Positions 54,216 through 63,157 of a stretch of 64,000 nucleotides of DNA are shown here, one piece after another. Numbering within the stretch: position 1 is the first letter of the stretch; the number at the start of each line of letters is the position of its first letter. Both the position numbers and the translations under genes were made by a program. The notes below the pieces were generated by a model. The model ran no database searches and was not told the origin of the DNA. It saw only the letters and a program-made list of their open reading frames with translations. This DNA comes from Lachnospiraceae bacterium (GTDB lineage Bacteria; Bacillota; Clostridia; Lachnospirales; Lachnospiraceae). The stretch is from contig JAPJQL010000006.1 of assembly GCA_030825115.1 (NCBI GenBank), positions 1 to 64,000 on the forward strand, given 5' to 3'.

Positions 54216-55145
54216 ATGATCGTAACAGTAACAATGAACCCGGCCATCGACAAGACGGTAGATATTGACCGCCTGGAGCACGGCGGGCTGAACCGGATCC
54301 AGAGCGTGGAGATGGATGCGGGCGGTAAAGGGATCAACGTGTCCAAGACAATCAAGGCAATCGGAGGGGAGAGCATTGCCACAGGGTTTTTGGGAGGAAG
54401 AAGCGGGAAGATCATCCAGGAGGTATTGAGGGAACAGGGGATCGGGACGGATTTTGTCTGGCTGGAAGCAGACACCAGGACCAATACGAAGGTGGTGGAG
54501 AGCACCGGTGAAGTCACTGAATTAAATGAGCCGGGACCTGCCGCCACAGAAGAGCAGGTCGAGGAGCTGATCCAGAAGCTGGAGGCCTATGCGGGGGAGA
54601 ATACCTTGTTTGTACTGGCCGGCAGCATTCCTGCGGGAATGGATAAAAACATATATGCCGTCATTATGGACCGGGTACACGCAAAAGGGGCGAAAGTACT
54701 TCTGGATGCCGACGGCGAGCTGTTTGTGCATGGATTGGAGGCAGGACCGGATATCTTAAAGCCGAACCGGGTGGAACTGGAACAGTATTATCATCTGGAC
54801 TACCGGGCATCGGAGGAAGAACTGGTTTCCATGGGGAAACAGCTGCTCTGTAAAGGCACGGAGATGGTTGCAATCTCCCTGGGGCAGATGGGAGCGCTGT
54901 TTGTAGGGGAGAACGGCGTCATCCGCTGTCCGGGGCTTAAGGTAAAATCCCATTCCACCGTAGGAGCAGGGGATGCCATGGTAGCCTCCCTGGCATATAG
55001 CTGGGACAGAAAGCTGTCTCTGGAAGATACCGTAACCCTTGGCATGGCAGTGTCGGCGGGAGCCGTAACTACGATCGGCACCAAGCCGCCGGCTATGGAT
55101 GTGGTGGAGGAACTGAAAAAACAGGTAATTCTGAACCGGATCTGA
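54216..55145 (+). CDS. PfkB-family 1-phosphofructokinase-like kinase
   Basis: This 309-residue kinase belongs to the FruK/LacC branch of the PfkB family. It opens MIVTVTMNPAIDKTVDIDRLEHGGLNRI and has DAGGKGINVSKTIKAIGG, the substrate region, KPNRVELEQYY and HSTVGAGDAMVASLAY with the catalytic aspartate. Substrates are fructose 1-phosphate or tagatose 6-phosphate. Placement between mtlF and the dehydrogenase implies that the hexitol phosphate is turned into a ketose phosphate that needs a second phosphate. AGAGGGAG precedes AAATCATT and the ATG. Confidence 0.88.
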   Translation: MIVTVTMNPAIDKTVDIDRLEHGGLNRIQSVEMDAGGKGINVSKTIKAIGGESIATGFLGGRSGKIIQEVLREQGIGTDFVWLEADTRTNTKVVESTGEVTELNEPGPAATEEQVEELIQKLEAYAGENTLFVLAGSIPAGMDKNIYAVIMDRVHAKGAKVLLDADGELFVHGLEAGPDILKPNRVELEQYYHLDYRASEEELVSMGKQLLCKGTEMVAISLGQMGALFVGENGVIRCPGLKVKSHSTVGAGDAMVASLAYSWDRKLSLEDTVTLGMAVSAGAVTTIGTKPPAMDVVEELKKQVILNRI

Positions 55146-55223
55146 CGGGAAACCGGATTTGCAGGGATACCAAAAACATGGAGAGATAAAAATCACGGGA
55201 TAATCAATGAGGAGGAGTATAAA

Positions 55224-56483
55224 ATGAAATCAAAAGCAGTCAGAATGTATGGGGAGAATGATTTAAGGCTGGAGGAGTTTGAACTTCCGGAGATCAAAGA
55301 TGACGAGATTCTGGTCAAAGTCATCAGCGACAGTATCTGCATGTCCACCTATAAGCTGGTACAGCAGGGCAAACGCCATAAACGCGCCCCGCAGAACATC
55401 GACACCAACCCGATCATCATCGGACACGAATTTGCCGGTGACATCGTAAAAGTAGGGAAAAAGTGGCAGGATCAGTTCAAACCGGGCCAGAAGTTTGCAC
55501 AGCAGCCGGCGCTCAACTATAAAGGGAGCCTGGCATCGCCCGGATATTCCTATGAGTTCTTCGGCGGCGCATGCACCTACTGCATCATCCCGCCGGAGGT
55601 GATGGAGCTGGGCTGTCTGCTGAATTATGACGGGGAGAGCTATTTTGAGGCATCTCTTGGAGAGCCGATGAGCTGTATCATCGGGGGATATCACGCAAAT
55701 TACCATACCAACAAGCAGAATTACCATCATGCCATGGGGACGAAGGAAGGCGGCAATATCCTGATTATGGGCGGCTGCGGTCCGATGGGCCTGGGAGCGG
55801 TCAGCTATGGCATCCAGTTTGAGAACAGACCGAAGCGCATCGTGGTGACAGATGTGGACGATGCAAAGATTGCCCGCGCAAGAGAGGTCATTTCCGAGGA
55901 ATCTGCAAAAGAAAAAGGGGTTGAGCTTCTGTATGTGAATACCGCGAAGATGGAGGATGCGGATGCAGAATTGATGGCGATCACCGACGGACACGGCTAC
56001 GATGACGTTTTCGTCTATGTCCCATACCGTCCGGTGGCAGAGATGGGCGACCGCCTGCTGGCCTTTGACGGCTGTATGAACTTCTTTGCAGGGCCGACCG
56101 ACAACCAGTTTAAGGCAGAAATCAACCTGTACAATGTACATTACACCAGCACTCACATTCTGGGAACCACAGGAGGCAACACCGATGATCTGATCGAAGC
56201 GATCGACCTGGCATCGAAAGGAGCGATCGAATCTGCTGTCATGGTGACCCATGTGGGCGGTATTGACAGCATCGCAGATGCCACGCTGAACCTTCCGTCA
56301 ATCCCTGGCGGCAAGAAGCTGACCTATACCCAGTTTGAGATGCCGCTGACGGCGATTGAAGATTTTGGGAAGCTGGGGGAGAGCGATCCGCTGTTTAAAA
56401 AGCTGGATGAGTGCTGCAAGAAGCACAGAGGGCTTTGGAACGCAGAGGCGGAGAAGATCTTGTTTGAGCATTTTGGCGTGTAG
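55224..56483 (+). CDS. Zinc-type MDR dehydrogenase, L-sorbose-1-phosphate reductase-like
   Basis: This 419-residue medium-chain dehydrogenase resembles SorE. The N-terminal domain has ICMSTYKLVQQGKR, where classic zinc alcohol dehydrogenases have CGTD, and PIIIGHEFAGDIVKVG. The NAD(P) site is ILIMGGCGPMGLGAVSY. SorE interconverts sorbose 1-phosphate and glucitol 6-phosphate. Here it likely oxidises the hexitol phosphate made by the mannitol-type PTS. No MtlD-type (polyol) dehydrogenase is in the regulon, so this enzyme would replace it. GGAGGAG precedes the ATG. Confidence 0.85.
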   Translation: MKSKAVRMYGENDLRLEEFELPEIKDDEILVKVISDSICMSTYKLVQQGKRHKRAPQNIDTNPIIIGHEFAGDIVKVGKKWQDQFKPGQKFAQQPALNYKGSLASPGYSYEFFGGACTYCIIPPEVMELGCLLNYDGESYFEASLGEPMSCIIGGYHANYHTNKQNYHHAMGTKEGGNILIMGGCGPMGLGAVSYGIQFENRPKRIVVTDVDDAKIARAREVISEESAKEKGVELLYVNTAKMEDADAELMAITDGHGYDDVFVYVPYRPVAEMGDRLLAFDGCMNFFAGPTDNQFKAEINLYNVHYTSTHILGTTGGNTDDLIEAIDLASKGAIESAVMVTHVGGIDSIADATLNLPSIPGGKKLTYTQFEMPLTAIEDFGKLGESDPLFKKLDECCKKHRGLWNAEAEKILFEHFGV

Positions 56484-56499
56484 GGATTTGGCAGCGTTC

Positions 56500-56528
56500 T
56501 TGTAATTACCATGAATTTGGCATATAAT
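56500..56528 (+). promoter_or_regulatory. Promoter of udp-cdd
   Basis: TTGTAA at 56500-56505 and TATAAT at 56523-56528 are separated by 17 bp. A TTTGGC repeat flanks it but the full MtlR-type site is absent. Confidence 0.6.
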
Positions 56529-56588
56529 AAAGACAGCAGTTCCGGCTGATACGAAAAGCCGGCGGGAAATTCACAGGGAGGAAGAGCG

Positions 56589-57377
56589 ATGATAAATTAT
56601 TCGGAAAATGAAGAAAAATTGTATCACATCCAGGTTGCCAAAGGCGAGGTCGGCAGATATGTCATATTGCCGGGAGATCCGAAGCGGTGTGCAAAGATCG
56701 CGAAATATTTTGACGATCCGGTGCTGATCGCAGACAGCCGGGAGTACGTGACGTATACCGGCACGCTCGATGGCGTCAAGGTCAGCGTGACTTCCACCGG
56801 AATCGGAGGACCGTCGGCTGCCATCGCGATGGAGGAGCTTGTGATGTGCGGGGCAGATACCTTTATCCGGGTGGGGACCAGCGGCGGCATGGACATCGAT
56901 GTAAAGAGCGGCGACCTGGTGATTGCAAACGGAGCCGTCCGCATGGAGGGGACCAGCAAAGAGTATGCGCCGATCGAGTATCCGGCGGTTGCCGATTTTC
57001 AGGTGACGACGGCGCTTGTGCAGGCGGCAAGGAAGAACCGGCTTCCCCACCATGTCGGCGTGGTCCAGTGCAAGGATTCCTTCTACGGACAGCATTCCCC
57101 GGAGACGAAACCGGTGGGATATGAGCTGACGGACAAGTGGAATGCCTGGGTGAGGATGGGGTGCAAGGCATCGGAGATGGAATCGGCGGCAGCCTTTATC
57201 GTGGCCGATTCTCTCAGGGTGCGCGCCGGAGCGGTCCTGCTTGTCATGGCAAATCAGGAACGGGCCAGAGCCGGACTGGAAAATCCGGTTGTCCATGATA
57301 CGGACGCGGCGATTCGCACGGCAATCGAGGCGGTCAGAATCCTGATCCATGAAGATTCTGCGGAGGAAGAGACGTAA
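56589..57377 (+). CDS. udp: Uridine phosphorylase
   Basis: This 262-residue nucleoside phosphorylase splits uridine with phosphate to uracil and ribose 1-phosphate. It has [18 protein letters not shown] with the phosphate-binding GDP motif, [27 protein letters not shown] and the nucleoside-binding [10 protein letters not shown] block. These are the NP_I family marks, and the overall sequence is closest to Udp. The gene lies 18 bp before cdd, so together they salvage cytidine and uridine. Confidence 0.9.
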   Translation: MINYSENEEKLYHIQVAKGEVGRYVILPGDPKRCAKIAKYFDDPVLIADSREYVTYTGTLDGVKVSVTSTGIGGPSAAIAMEELVMCGADTFIRVGTSGGMDIDVKSGDLVIANGAVRMEGTSKEYAPIEYPAVADFQVTTALVQAARKNRLPHHVGVVQCKDSFYGQHSPETKPVGYELTDKWNAWVRMGCKASEMESAAAFIVADSLRVRAGAVLLVMANQERARAGLENPVVHDTDAAIRTAIEAVRILIHEDSAEEET

Positions 57378-57395
57378 AGGAGGCTGGGATGCGGC

Positions 57396-57833
57396 ATGGA
57401 TAAGAGCAATGAAAAGGCAGAAGCAACGGACCGAAAGCTGATTTCCCAGGCGATCCAGGCGATGGAACGGGCCTATGCGCCATATTCCGGGTTTCGGGTG
57501 GGGGCGGCGCTGCTTGCGTCGGACGGAACGGTATATCAGGGCTGCAACATCGAAAATGCCGCCTATACCCCTACCAACTGTGCGGAACGGACAGCATTTT
57601 TCAAGGCCGTCAGCGAGGGCGCGCGGCAATTTGAGGCAATCTGTATTGTCGGAGGCCAAAATGGCGAATTGACAGATTATACCGCCCCCTGTGGGGTCTG
57701 CCGCCAGGTGATGATGGAATTCTGCCGCCCGGATACCTTTCGGGTGATCCTGGCAAAAAGCGAGACAGATTACCGGACGTTTCTTTTAAAGGAATTGCTG
57801 CCGATGGGATTTGGACCGGAGAATCTGGCTTAA
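57396..57833 (+). CDS. cdd: Cytidine deaminase
   Basis: This 145-residue homotetrameric-type cytidine deaminase has C62 and catalytic E64 in TNCAERTAFF, with zinc ligands C99 and C102 in APCGVCRQ. The substrate loop is NIENAAYTPT. It converts cytidine to uridine, which Udp then cleaves. A short 5' extension before TDRKLISQAI may mean that a later start is used, but no better ribosome binding site is seen. Confidence 0.93.
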   Translation: MDKSNEKAEATDRKLISQAIQAMERAYAPYSGFRVGAALLASDGTVYQGCNIENAAYTPTNCAERTAFFKAVSEGARQFEAICIVGGQNGELTDYTAPCGVCRQVMMEFCRPDTFRVILAKSETDYRTFLLKELLPMGFGPENLA

Positions 57834-57860
57834 ACCAGGATAGAAAAATCAGAAAAAAAT

Positions 57861-57908
57861 AAACTGCCGGATACGGTCACAACAGCGGTGACGGTCCGGC
57901 AGTTTTTC
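57861..57908. terminator. Bidirectional terminator between cdd and csp
   Basis: AACTGCCGGA-TACGGTCAC pairs with GTGAC-GG-TCCGGCAGTT, with T-runs at both ends, between convergent genes. Confidence 0.8.
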
Positions 57909-57943
57909 GTGCGTATAAAGTTTTATTCCATAGAATATGTGAA

Positions 57944-58144
57944 TTACAGTGTGGTTACGTTTACAGCCTGCGGGCCTTTTGCACCTTCTGTTACATCAAA
58001 CTCTACCTGCGCGCCCTCCTCCAGGGTTTTGAAGCCATCCATAGCCAGCCCAGAGTAGTGAACGAATAAATCGTTGCCCTGCTCGTCACAGATGAAACCA
58101 TACCCCTTTTGGTTGTTGAACCACTTCACTGTACCTCTACTCAT
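57944..58144 (-). CDS. cspA: Cold-shock-domain protein
   Basis: This is a 66-residue cold-shock protein with both RNA-binding motifs: [15 protein letters not shown] (RNP1) and [10 protein letters not shown] (RNP2). The closing [21 protein letters not shown] is typical. It melts RNA structure as an RNA chaperone. The ATG at 58144 has GGAGGT 7 bp upstream. The open frame runs further upstream but without plausible protein sequence. Confidence 0.95.
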   Translation of the reverse strand: MSRGTVKWFNNQKGYGFICDEQGNDLFVHYSGLAMDGFKTLEEGAQVEFDVTEGAKGPQAVNVTTL

Positions 58145-58329
58145 GATGCTACCTCCAAATAATAAATAAAAAATAGGTTTACCGTTGCCTTTTGCAACTG
58201 CCCTAAGAATAGCATAGAATGCAGAAAGTGTCAAACAGTTTCCGAAAAGTTCTGAAAACGAAAAAAAGTGTAGTAAGGACAGGGGTTTTTGTGATAAACT
58301 GGTTGGTGATGAAAGGCGGCTGAAACGAT

Positions 58330-58878
58330 ATGAGACTGAGCAATGCATGGCACCATCTGGTGACGATTACAGAACACAAATTATTGGTGATGGAGCACTG
58401 TTTTAAAGTAGGGCTGTACAGACAGGGGCTGCTCCATGATCTGTCAAAATACACTCCGTCGGAGTTTCTGACGGGAGTTCGCTATTATCAGGGCACCCGG
58501 AGTCCCAATGCAGCGGAGCGGGACAGCCTGGGATATTCGGCGGCGTGGCTGCACCATAAGGGGCGCAACAAGCACCACTTTGAATACTGGATCGATTTTT
58601 CCAAAAAGAGCCGGGGGATGGTGGGCTGCAAGATGCCGCTGCGATACGTGGTGGAGATGGTGATGGACAGGATGGCGGCATCAAAGGTATACCGTGGAAA
58701 GGATTATACAGATGCGGCATCCTGGGAGTATTACCAGAATGAAAAACCTTATCTGGACGGCGTGATGAACCCGGAGACAAAGGCGCTTTTGGAAAAGATC
58801 CTGCTGATGCTGAAAGACAGGGGAGAAGAGGCGACGTTTGCTTATCTGAGAAAGCTGCTGAAACGGGGAACTTATTGA
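58330..58878 (+). CDS. DUF5662 family protein
   Basis: This 182-residue soluble protein of the DUF5662 family is common in Firmicutes and sometimes labelled a catalase without evidence. It has [39 protein letters not shown] and [17 protein letters not shown], rich in histidine and aspartate. The spacing (H-D then H-H) suggests an HD-like metal site, but its activity is unknown. It lies 18 bp ahead of the histidine kinase gene, in the same direction. Confidence 0.75.
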   Translation: MRLSNAWHHLVTITEHKLLVMEHCFKVGLYRQGLLHDLSKYTPSEFLTGVRYYQGTRSPNAAERDSLGYSAAWLHHKGRNKHHFEYWIDFSKKSRGMVGCKMPLRYVVEMVMDRMAASKVYRGKDYTDAASWEYYQNEKPYLDGVMNPETKALLEKILLMLKDRGEEATFAYLRKLLKRGTY

Positions 58879-58896
58879 TCCCCGGGAAGAAATGGT

Positions 58897-60426
58897 GTGA
58901 AGAGAACTTTGGATGAGAAAAAAACAGAGGGAATACAGGCGGTGGAGAAAAAAGGACGCATCCATAAATGGTGGCTGTCCTTCACATTAAAGCAGAAATT
59001 TGGCGTGTTTGCCGGTGCGGTGGTACTGACGATCGGCCTTGCCATCCTGATGAACATTATAGTCGTGAATTTTGCACTGTATGGTTTTGGAAAGATTCTG
59101 GATGATAATGCGAGAAGCCATGCGTTTCAGGAAGCGATGGAATTGGAGACGGCTGCATTTGAGACGTTTGTCAGGCGCAAATCCGATGAAAACCGGGGAG
59201 AGTATGAGGCGGCATGCCTGGTCACGGAGAACAGTCTGGCGGCGCTTCCGTTTCAGTATGAAGAGATCGGATCCCGGCGGTATGCGCGGACCTGGTCGAT
59301 CCGCAATGCCTACGAGTCTTATGGGGAAGCCCGCGACCGTGTGGCCGGGATGAAGGGGTCTGAGCCGGATTATGTGACGTCTCTTTATGAGGTTTACCGG
59401 ATGCAGGGGTATTTGAGCGCCTATGCAAGGGTGCTGGTGCAACTGACGCTGGAGGACGGCAACCAGGAGTATCTGGCGAGAGTGCCGATGCTGAACCAGA
59501 TTCCATACTGGCTGTTAGGGCTGGGGCTGGTGTTCATCGTTATCATCTTATATATGACGAAAGTGATGAAGGCGGCCGTGGTCAATCCGGTAGAACTTTT
59601 GGCCCACGTCTCCCGAAAGATCGCCCGCAATGATTATACCGGCGATGATATCGTGGTGGAGAACCGGGATGAGATGGGAGAGCTGGTCCAGGCGTTTAAC
59701 AAGATGAAACACGCAACGTCCAGGTATATCACTACCCTGGAGGAAAAACATGAGATGGCGGAGCTTTTGCATAAGGAAGAGCTGGACCGGGTGGAGATGG
59801 AGAAGATTCTGGAGGCCACCCGGTTTGAGGTGCTGAAAAGCCAGATCAATCCCCATTTCCTGTTTAATACGCTGAACATGATAGCCTGTATGGCAAAGCT
59901 TGAGGATGCAGATACCACGGAGAAGATGATATCCAGCATGAGCAATCTTTTCCGCTACAATCTGAAGACGACGGAGACGGAAGTGCCTCTCAGGCAGGAG
60001 CTGAAGGTTGTGGATGACTATATGTACATTCAGCAGATGCGTTTTGGCAGCAGGATCCAGTATGAGAAGCGCATCGCAGTGGATGAGGACAGTGTGATCA
60101 TTCCGTCCTTTTCCCTGCAGCCCATTGTGGAGAATGCCATTATCCACGGGATATCAAAGAAGGAGCAGGGAGGAAAGATTCATGTGAGGATCGTGGACAG
60201 CCGCGAACAGATCGTCATCACAATCGCAGACAGCGGTGTGGGGATGAGCAGGATCAGACTGGAAGAGCTGAGGGCCGCATGTCGGAAGAGAAAGACGTCA
60301 AAGATTGGCATCGGTCTTGGAAATATCTATAAACGGCTCCACATGATGTACGAGGGGGCGGATTTGAAGATTTACAGTAAGGAAGGGATGGGGACCATCA
60401 TACAGATGCGGATCCCCAGACATTGA
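58897..60426 (+). CDS. YesM-type sensor histidine kinase
   Basis: This 509-residue membrane kinase has two transmembrane helices (about residues 34-60 and 203-227) around an extracytoplasmic sensor of about 140 residues. A HAMP linker (VNPVELLAHVSRKIARNDYTG) follows, then a coiled coil. The phosphoacceptor is H320 in SQINPHFLFNTLNMI, the LytS/YesM type, and the ATPase blocks are IVENAIIHGI, ADSGVGM and GIGLGNIYKRL. A GTG start is used because ATG in frame is absent nearby. It pairs with the AraC-type response regulator 49 bp downstream and probably controls the TRAP transporter. Confidence 0.93.
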   Translation: MKRTLDEKKTEGIQAVEKKGRIHKWWLSFTLKQKFGVFAGAVVLTIGLAILMNIIVVNFALYGFGKILDDNARSHAFQEAMELETAAFETFVRRKSDENRGEYEAACLVTENSLAALPFQYEEIGSRRYARTWSIRNAYESYGEARDRVAGMKGSEPDYVTSLYEVYRMQGYLSAYARVLVQLTLEDGNQEYLARVPMLNQIPYWLLGLGLVFIVIILYMTKVMKAAVVNPVELLAHVSRKIARNDYTGDDIVVENRDEMGELVQAFNKMKHATSRYITTLEEKHEMAELLHKEELDRVEMEKILEATRFEVLKSQINPHFLFNTLNMIACMAKLEDADTTEKMISSMSNLFRYNLKTTETEVPLRQELKVVDDYMYIQQMRFGSRIQYEKRIAVDEDSVIIPSFSLQPIVENAIIHGISKKEQGGKIHVRIVDSREQIVITIADSGVGMSRIRLEELRAACRKRKTSKIGIGLGNIYKRLHMMYEGADLKIYSKEGMGTIIQMRIPRH

Positions 60427-60475
60427 CAACGGAGCAGGTCGCGAGACGGTTTACAGATGAAGAGAGGGATATGGG

Positions 60476-61288
60476 ATGTATCAGGTAATGATAGCGGATG
60501 ATGAGGCCATTGAACGCATGGTATTGCACAAGACAGTGCAAAAGCACCTGGGGGATATTTGCGAGATCCATCAGGCCGAGAATGGGCGGGAAGCTCTTAA
60601 AATATATGAAGAAAAAAAGATTCAAATCGCCATTTTGGATATCGAGATGCCCGGGATCAACGGGATTCAGACGGCAGAAAAAATCAGGGAGACGGACCCG
60701 TATTGCAGTATTATCTTCCTGACGGCGTTTGATGAGTTCAACTATGCCAAGAAGGCGATCACGGTCCGGGCGCTGGATTATCTCTTGAAGCCCTATCAGG
60801 AGGAAGAGCTTTTGTCGGTTCTGGAAGAGGCAATCCGGCTTGCGGACCGGCGCAGGGATGAGCGGACCGCGCAGGCGCAGATCGCGGCGGGGCAGGAACC
60901 TCCTCAGGCGGAGGCTGTGGAAGCCGCGGAGGATGTGGGCGAGAGCGGCTATGGGCGGATATCGAAGGTATCGGAGATTATCCGCAGCTATATCTGCGAG
61001 CACTATATGAACGACCTTTCCATGCAGGATGTGGCGCGGATGATGAATTATTCGGAGGCGTATTTCTGCAAACTGTTCAAACAGTGTTTTTCCTGTAATT
61101 TTACGGCGTATCTGACGCAGTTTCGGATGGAGGAGGCAAAAAAGCTTCTGGCAGAGCCGACCGTCAACGTAAAAAATGTGGGTGAGGCGGTCGGATACAG
61201 CGACTCCAATTATTTTGCAAAGGTATTTAAACGCTATACAGGGAGCAGCCCGACCGAATACAGGATGGAGCTGTTTCAGCAGAAATAG
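60476..61288 (+). CDS. YesN-type response regulator with AraC output
   Basis: This 270-residue regulator has an N-terminal receiver, with acidic DDE near residue 8 and phosphoacceptor D55 in ILDIEMPGING and the lysine in LKPYQ. An Ala/Glu-rich linker follows, then an AraC helix-turn-helix pair: LSMQDVARMMNYSEAYFCKLF and NVKNVGEAVGYSDSNYFAKVFKRYTG. YesN regulators usually activate a nearby uptake operon, here the DctPQM genes 170 bp downstream. Confidence 0.93.
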   Translation: MYQVMIADDEAIERMVLHKTVQKHLGDICEIHQAENGREALKIYEEKKIQIAILDIEMPGINGIQTAEKIRETDPYCSIIFLTAFDEFNYAKKAITVRALDYLLKPYQEEELLSVLEEAIRLADRRRDERTAQAQIAAGQEPPQAEAVEAAEDVGESGYGRISKVSEIIRSYICEHYMNDLSMQDVARMMNYSEAYFCKLFKQCFSCNFTAYLTQFRMEEAKKLLAEPTVNVKNVGEAVGYSDSNYFAKVFKRYTGSSPTEYRMELFQQK

Positions 61289-61362
61289 AAGGGTTTGGCA
61301 TAACTGCACAATTATTTTACCGATCAGGATAAAATTATACTAGGAATGTCAATTATTTACCG

Positions 61363-61391
61363 TTTCCATTAATAGAGGATTAAGGTATAAT
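61363..61391 (+). promoter_or_regulatory. Promoter of the TRAP transporter operon
   Basis: TTTCCA at 61363-61368 and TATAAT at 61386-61391 are separated by 17 bp. The weak -35 fits activation by the upstream regulator. Confidence 0.55.
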
Positions 61392-61459
61392 GAGGTTGTG
61401 TTAAGAAAGTGTGATTACTCACACGGAAACCAAACAAAAAGTATCAAGGAGGAAGCAAC

Positions 61460-62560
61460 ATGAAAAAAAGATTTTTAAGCGCAGCATTATGTGCAGCCGT
61501 AGTTTGTTCTTCACTGGCAGGCTGTGGTCTGAAGACTCCGGACGCACCGGCAACCACCGCAGCACCGGCAGCAACTGAGGCACCGGCAACTACCGCAGCA
61601 GAAGGCGACAAAACTGAGGCACCGGCAGCAGAATCTAACGATCCGCAGATCACTCTGGTTATGGCAGAGGTTAACCCGTTAGATACGATCGTCGGCAAGA
61701 CAGATATGAAATTCAAAGAGACAGTAGAGGAGCTGACCGGCGGTTCTGTTAAGATCGATTTGCAGGCGAGCGGTGTACTGGGTTCTGAGAATGACGTACT
61801 GGATGCTATGCTTGGCGGCGGCGGAACCATTGATATTTCCCGTATTTCCGCATTTGCTCTGACCAGCTATGGCGCTAAGAAATCCGTACTGCTGTCTATT
61901 CCATATACATTTGCAGGCCGCGATCATTACTGGAACTTCGTAAACAGTGATCTGGCACCTGAATTCCTGATGGAGCCGCATGACAACGGACTGGGCGTAA
62001 GAGGTCTGTTCTACGGCGAGGAAGGCTTCCGTCATTTCTTCTACTCCAAACCAGTAAATGGTCTGGATGATATGAAGGGCATGAAGATCCGTGTATCCAA
62101 CGACCCGATCATGGTAGGCATGGTAGAAGGTCTTGGAGCAAACGCAACTGTAGTATCCATGAACGAACTGTACTCTGCACTGCAGACCGGCGTTGTTGAC
62201 GGCGCTGAGCAGCCGATTGCAAACTACAAAGCAAACGCATTCAACGAAGTTGCCAACAACCTGATTCTGGATGGTCATACTCTGGGTGCGATCCAGGTAG
62301 TTATCACCGACGAAGCTTGGGATAAGATGACTGAGAACCAGCAGAACGCTATGATGGAGGCTGCTAAGGTTGCTTCCGATTACAACCGTCAGATTTCCCA
62401 GGAAGCTGAGGATGAGGTTCTGGAGCAGTTAAAGGCAGACGGATGCAACGTAGTTGAGGTTGAAGACATCACTCCGTGGCAGGATGCTTGTAAAGATATC
62501 ATCGCATCCTCTACTGCAGACCAGGCTGAACTGTATCAGCAGATTCTTGATATGAAATAA
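61460..62560 (+). CDS. dctP: TRAP transporter solute-binding lipoprotein DctP
   Basis: This 366-residue extracytoplasmic binding protein of TRAP carriers has a lipoprotein signal with the lipobox SLAGCG and C22 as the lipid-bearing residue. A low-complexity linker rich in Ala, Pro, Thr and Glu follows (about 27-60). The DctP fold then carries NPLDTIVGKTDMKFKE, the conserved KPVNGLDDMKGMKIRVSNDPI with the carboxylate-binding arginine, and VDGAEQPIANY. Ligands of such proteins are mostly C4-dicarboxylates, sugar acids or ectoine; this one is not determined. Confidence 0.93.
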   Translation: MKKRFLSAALCAAVVCSSLAGCGLKTPDAPATTAAPAATEAPATTAAEGDKTEAPAAESNDPQITLVMAEVNPLDTIVGKTDMKFKETVEELTGGSVKIDLQASGVLGSENDVLDAMLGGGGTIDISRISAFALTSYGAKKSVLLSIPYTFAGRDHYWNFVNSDLAPEFLMEPHDNGLGVRGLFYGEEGFRHFFYSKPVNGLDDMKGMKIRVSNDPIMVGMVEGLGANATVVSMNELYSALQTGVVDGAEQPIANYKANAFNEVANNLILDGHTLGAIQVVITDEAWDKMTENQQNAMMEAAKVASDYNRQISQEAEDEVLEQLKADGCNVVEVEDITPWQDACKDIIASSTADQAELYQQILDMK

Positions 62561-62579
62561 GAACATTGAGCTGTGATTG

Positions 62580-62608
62580 GGCACAGGGAGCGTAACTGCC
62601 CCTGTGCC
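62580..62608 (+). terminator. Intra-operon hairpin between dctP and dctQ
   Basis: A perfect 9-bp stem (GGCACAGGG with CCCTGTGCC, 11-nt loop) lies between the genes without a T-run. It likely keeps binding-protein mRNA more abundant than the permease mRNA. Confidence 0.6.
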
Positions 62609-62632
62609 TGCTATTTATGAAGGGGGATTTGT

Positions 62633-63157
62633 ATGCCGTCCATATTTGAAAAGATTGATAAGATTAAACCTGCCTATGACATGACCTATAAGGTAGTCAT
62701 GGTGATCTGTAAGCTGCTTTTGATCGCGGATATCCTGATCGCGACAATGGCCGTAGCGGGAAGATATATTTCGTTTATCCCGGACCCGTCCTGGAGTGAG
62801 GAAGTCGTGCTGACCTGTATGTCCTACATGGCGGTGCTTTCCGCAGCCCTTGCGATCCGCAGAGGCGCTCATATCCGTATGACGGCTTTTGACCGTTACC
62901 TTCCTAAAAATCTGGTGCGCGCGCTTGACATCCTGGCAGATTTTGCCGTATTTGCGCTCGCGATCATCATGATTACGGTAGGCTGGAAATATGCTACCGG
63001 AATCGGTTCGAAGGGCACTTATGTCAGCATGCCGTTTTTGTCCCGCTTCTGGATGTATTTCCCAATCCCGGTAGCAGGCGTTGCGATGGTGGTATTTGAG
63101 ATTGAGGCGCTTTATAACCATATAAAAAGTTTCTTTGTAAAGGAGGAGATTGCGTAA
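62633..63157 (+). CDS. dctQ: TRAP transporter small permease DctQ
   Basis: This 174-residue membrane protein has four transmembrane helices. ISFIPDPSWSEEVVLTCMSYMAVLSAALAIRRGAHIRM is the DctQ signature, with W-S-E-E and R-x-x-H. It pairs with DctM in the membrane. The stop codon overlaps the DctM start by 1 bp. Confidence 0.92.
   Translation: MPSIFEKIDKIKPAYDMTYKVVMVICKLLLIADILIATMAVAGRYISFIPDPSWSEEVVLTCMSYMAVLSAALAIRRGAHIRMTAFDRYLPKNLVRALDILADFAVFALAIIMITVGWKYATGIGSKGTYVSMPFLSRFWMYFPIPVAGVAMVVFEIEALYNHIKSFFVKEEIA

Noticed and set aside
54216..55145. Tagatose-6-phosphate kinase as the sole call
   Set aside because: The LacC and FruK branches are hard to split by eye, and no galactitol or lactose genes are nearby, so a 1-phosphofructokinase-like call is kept with the alternative noted.
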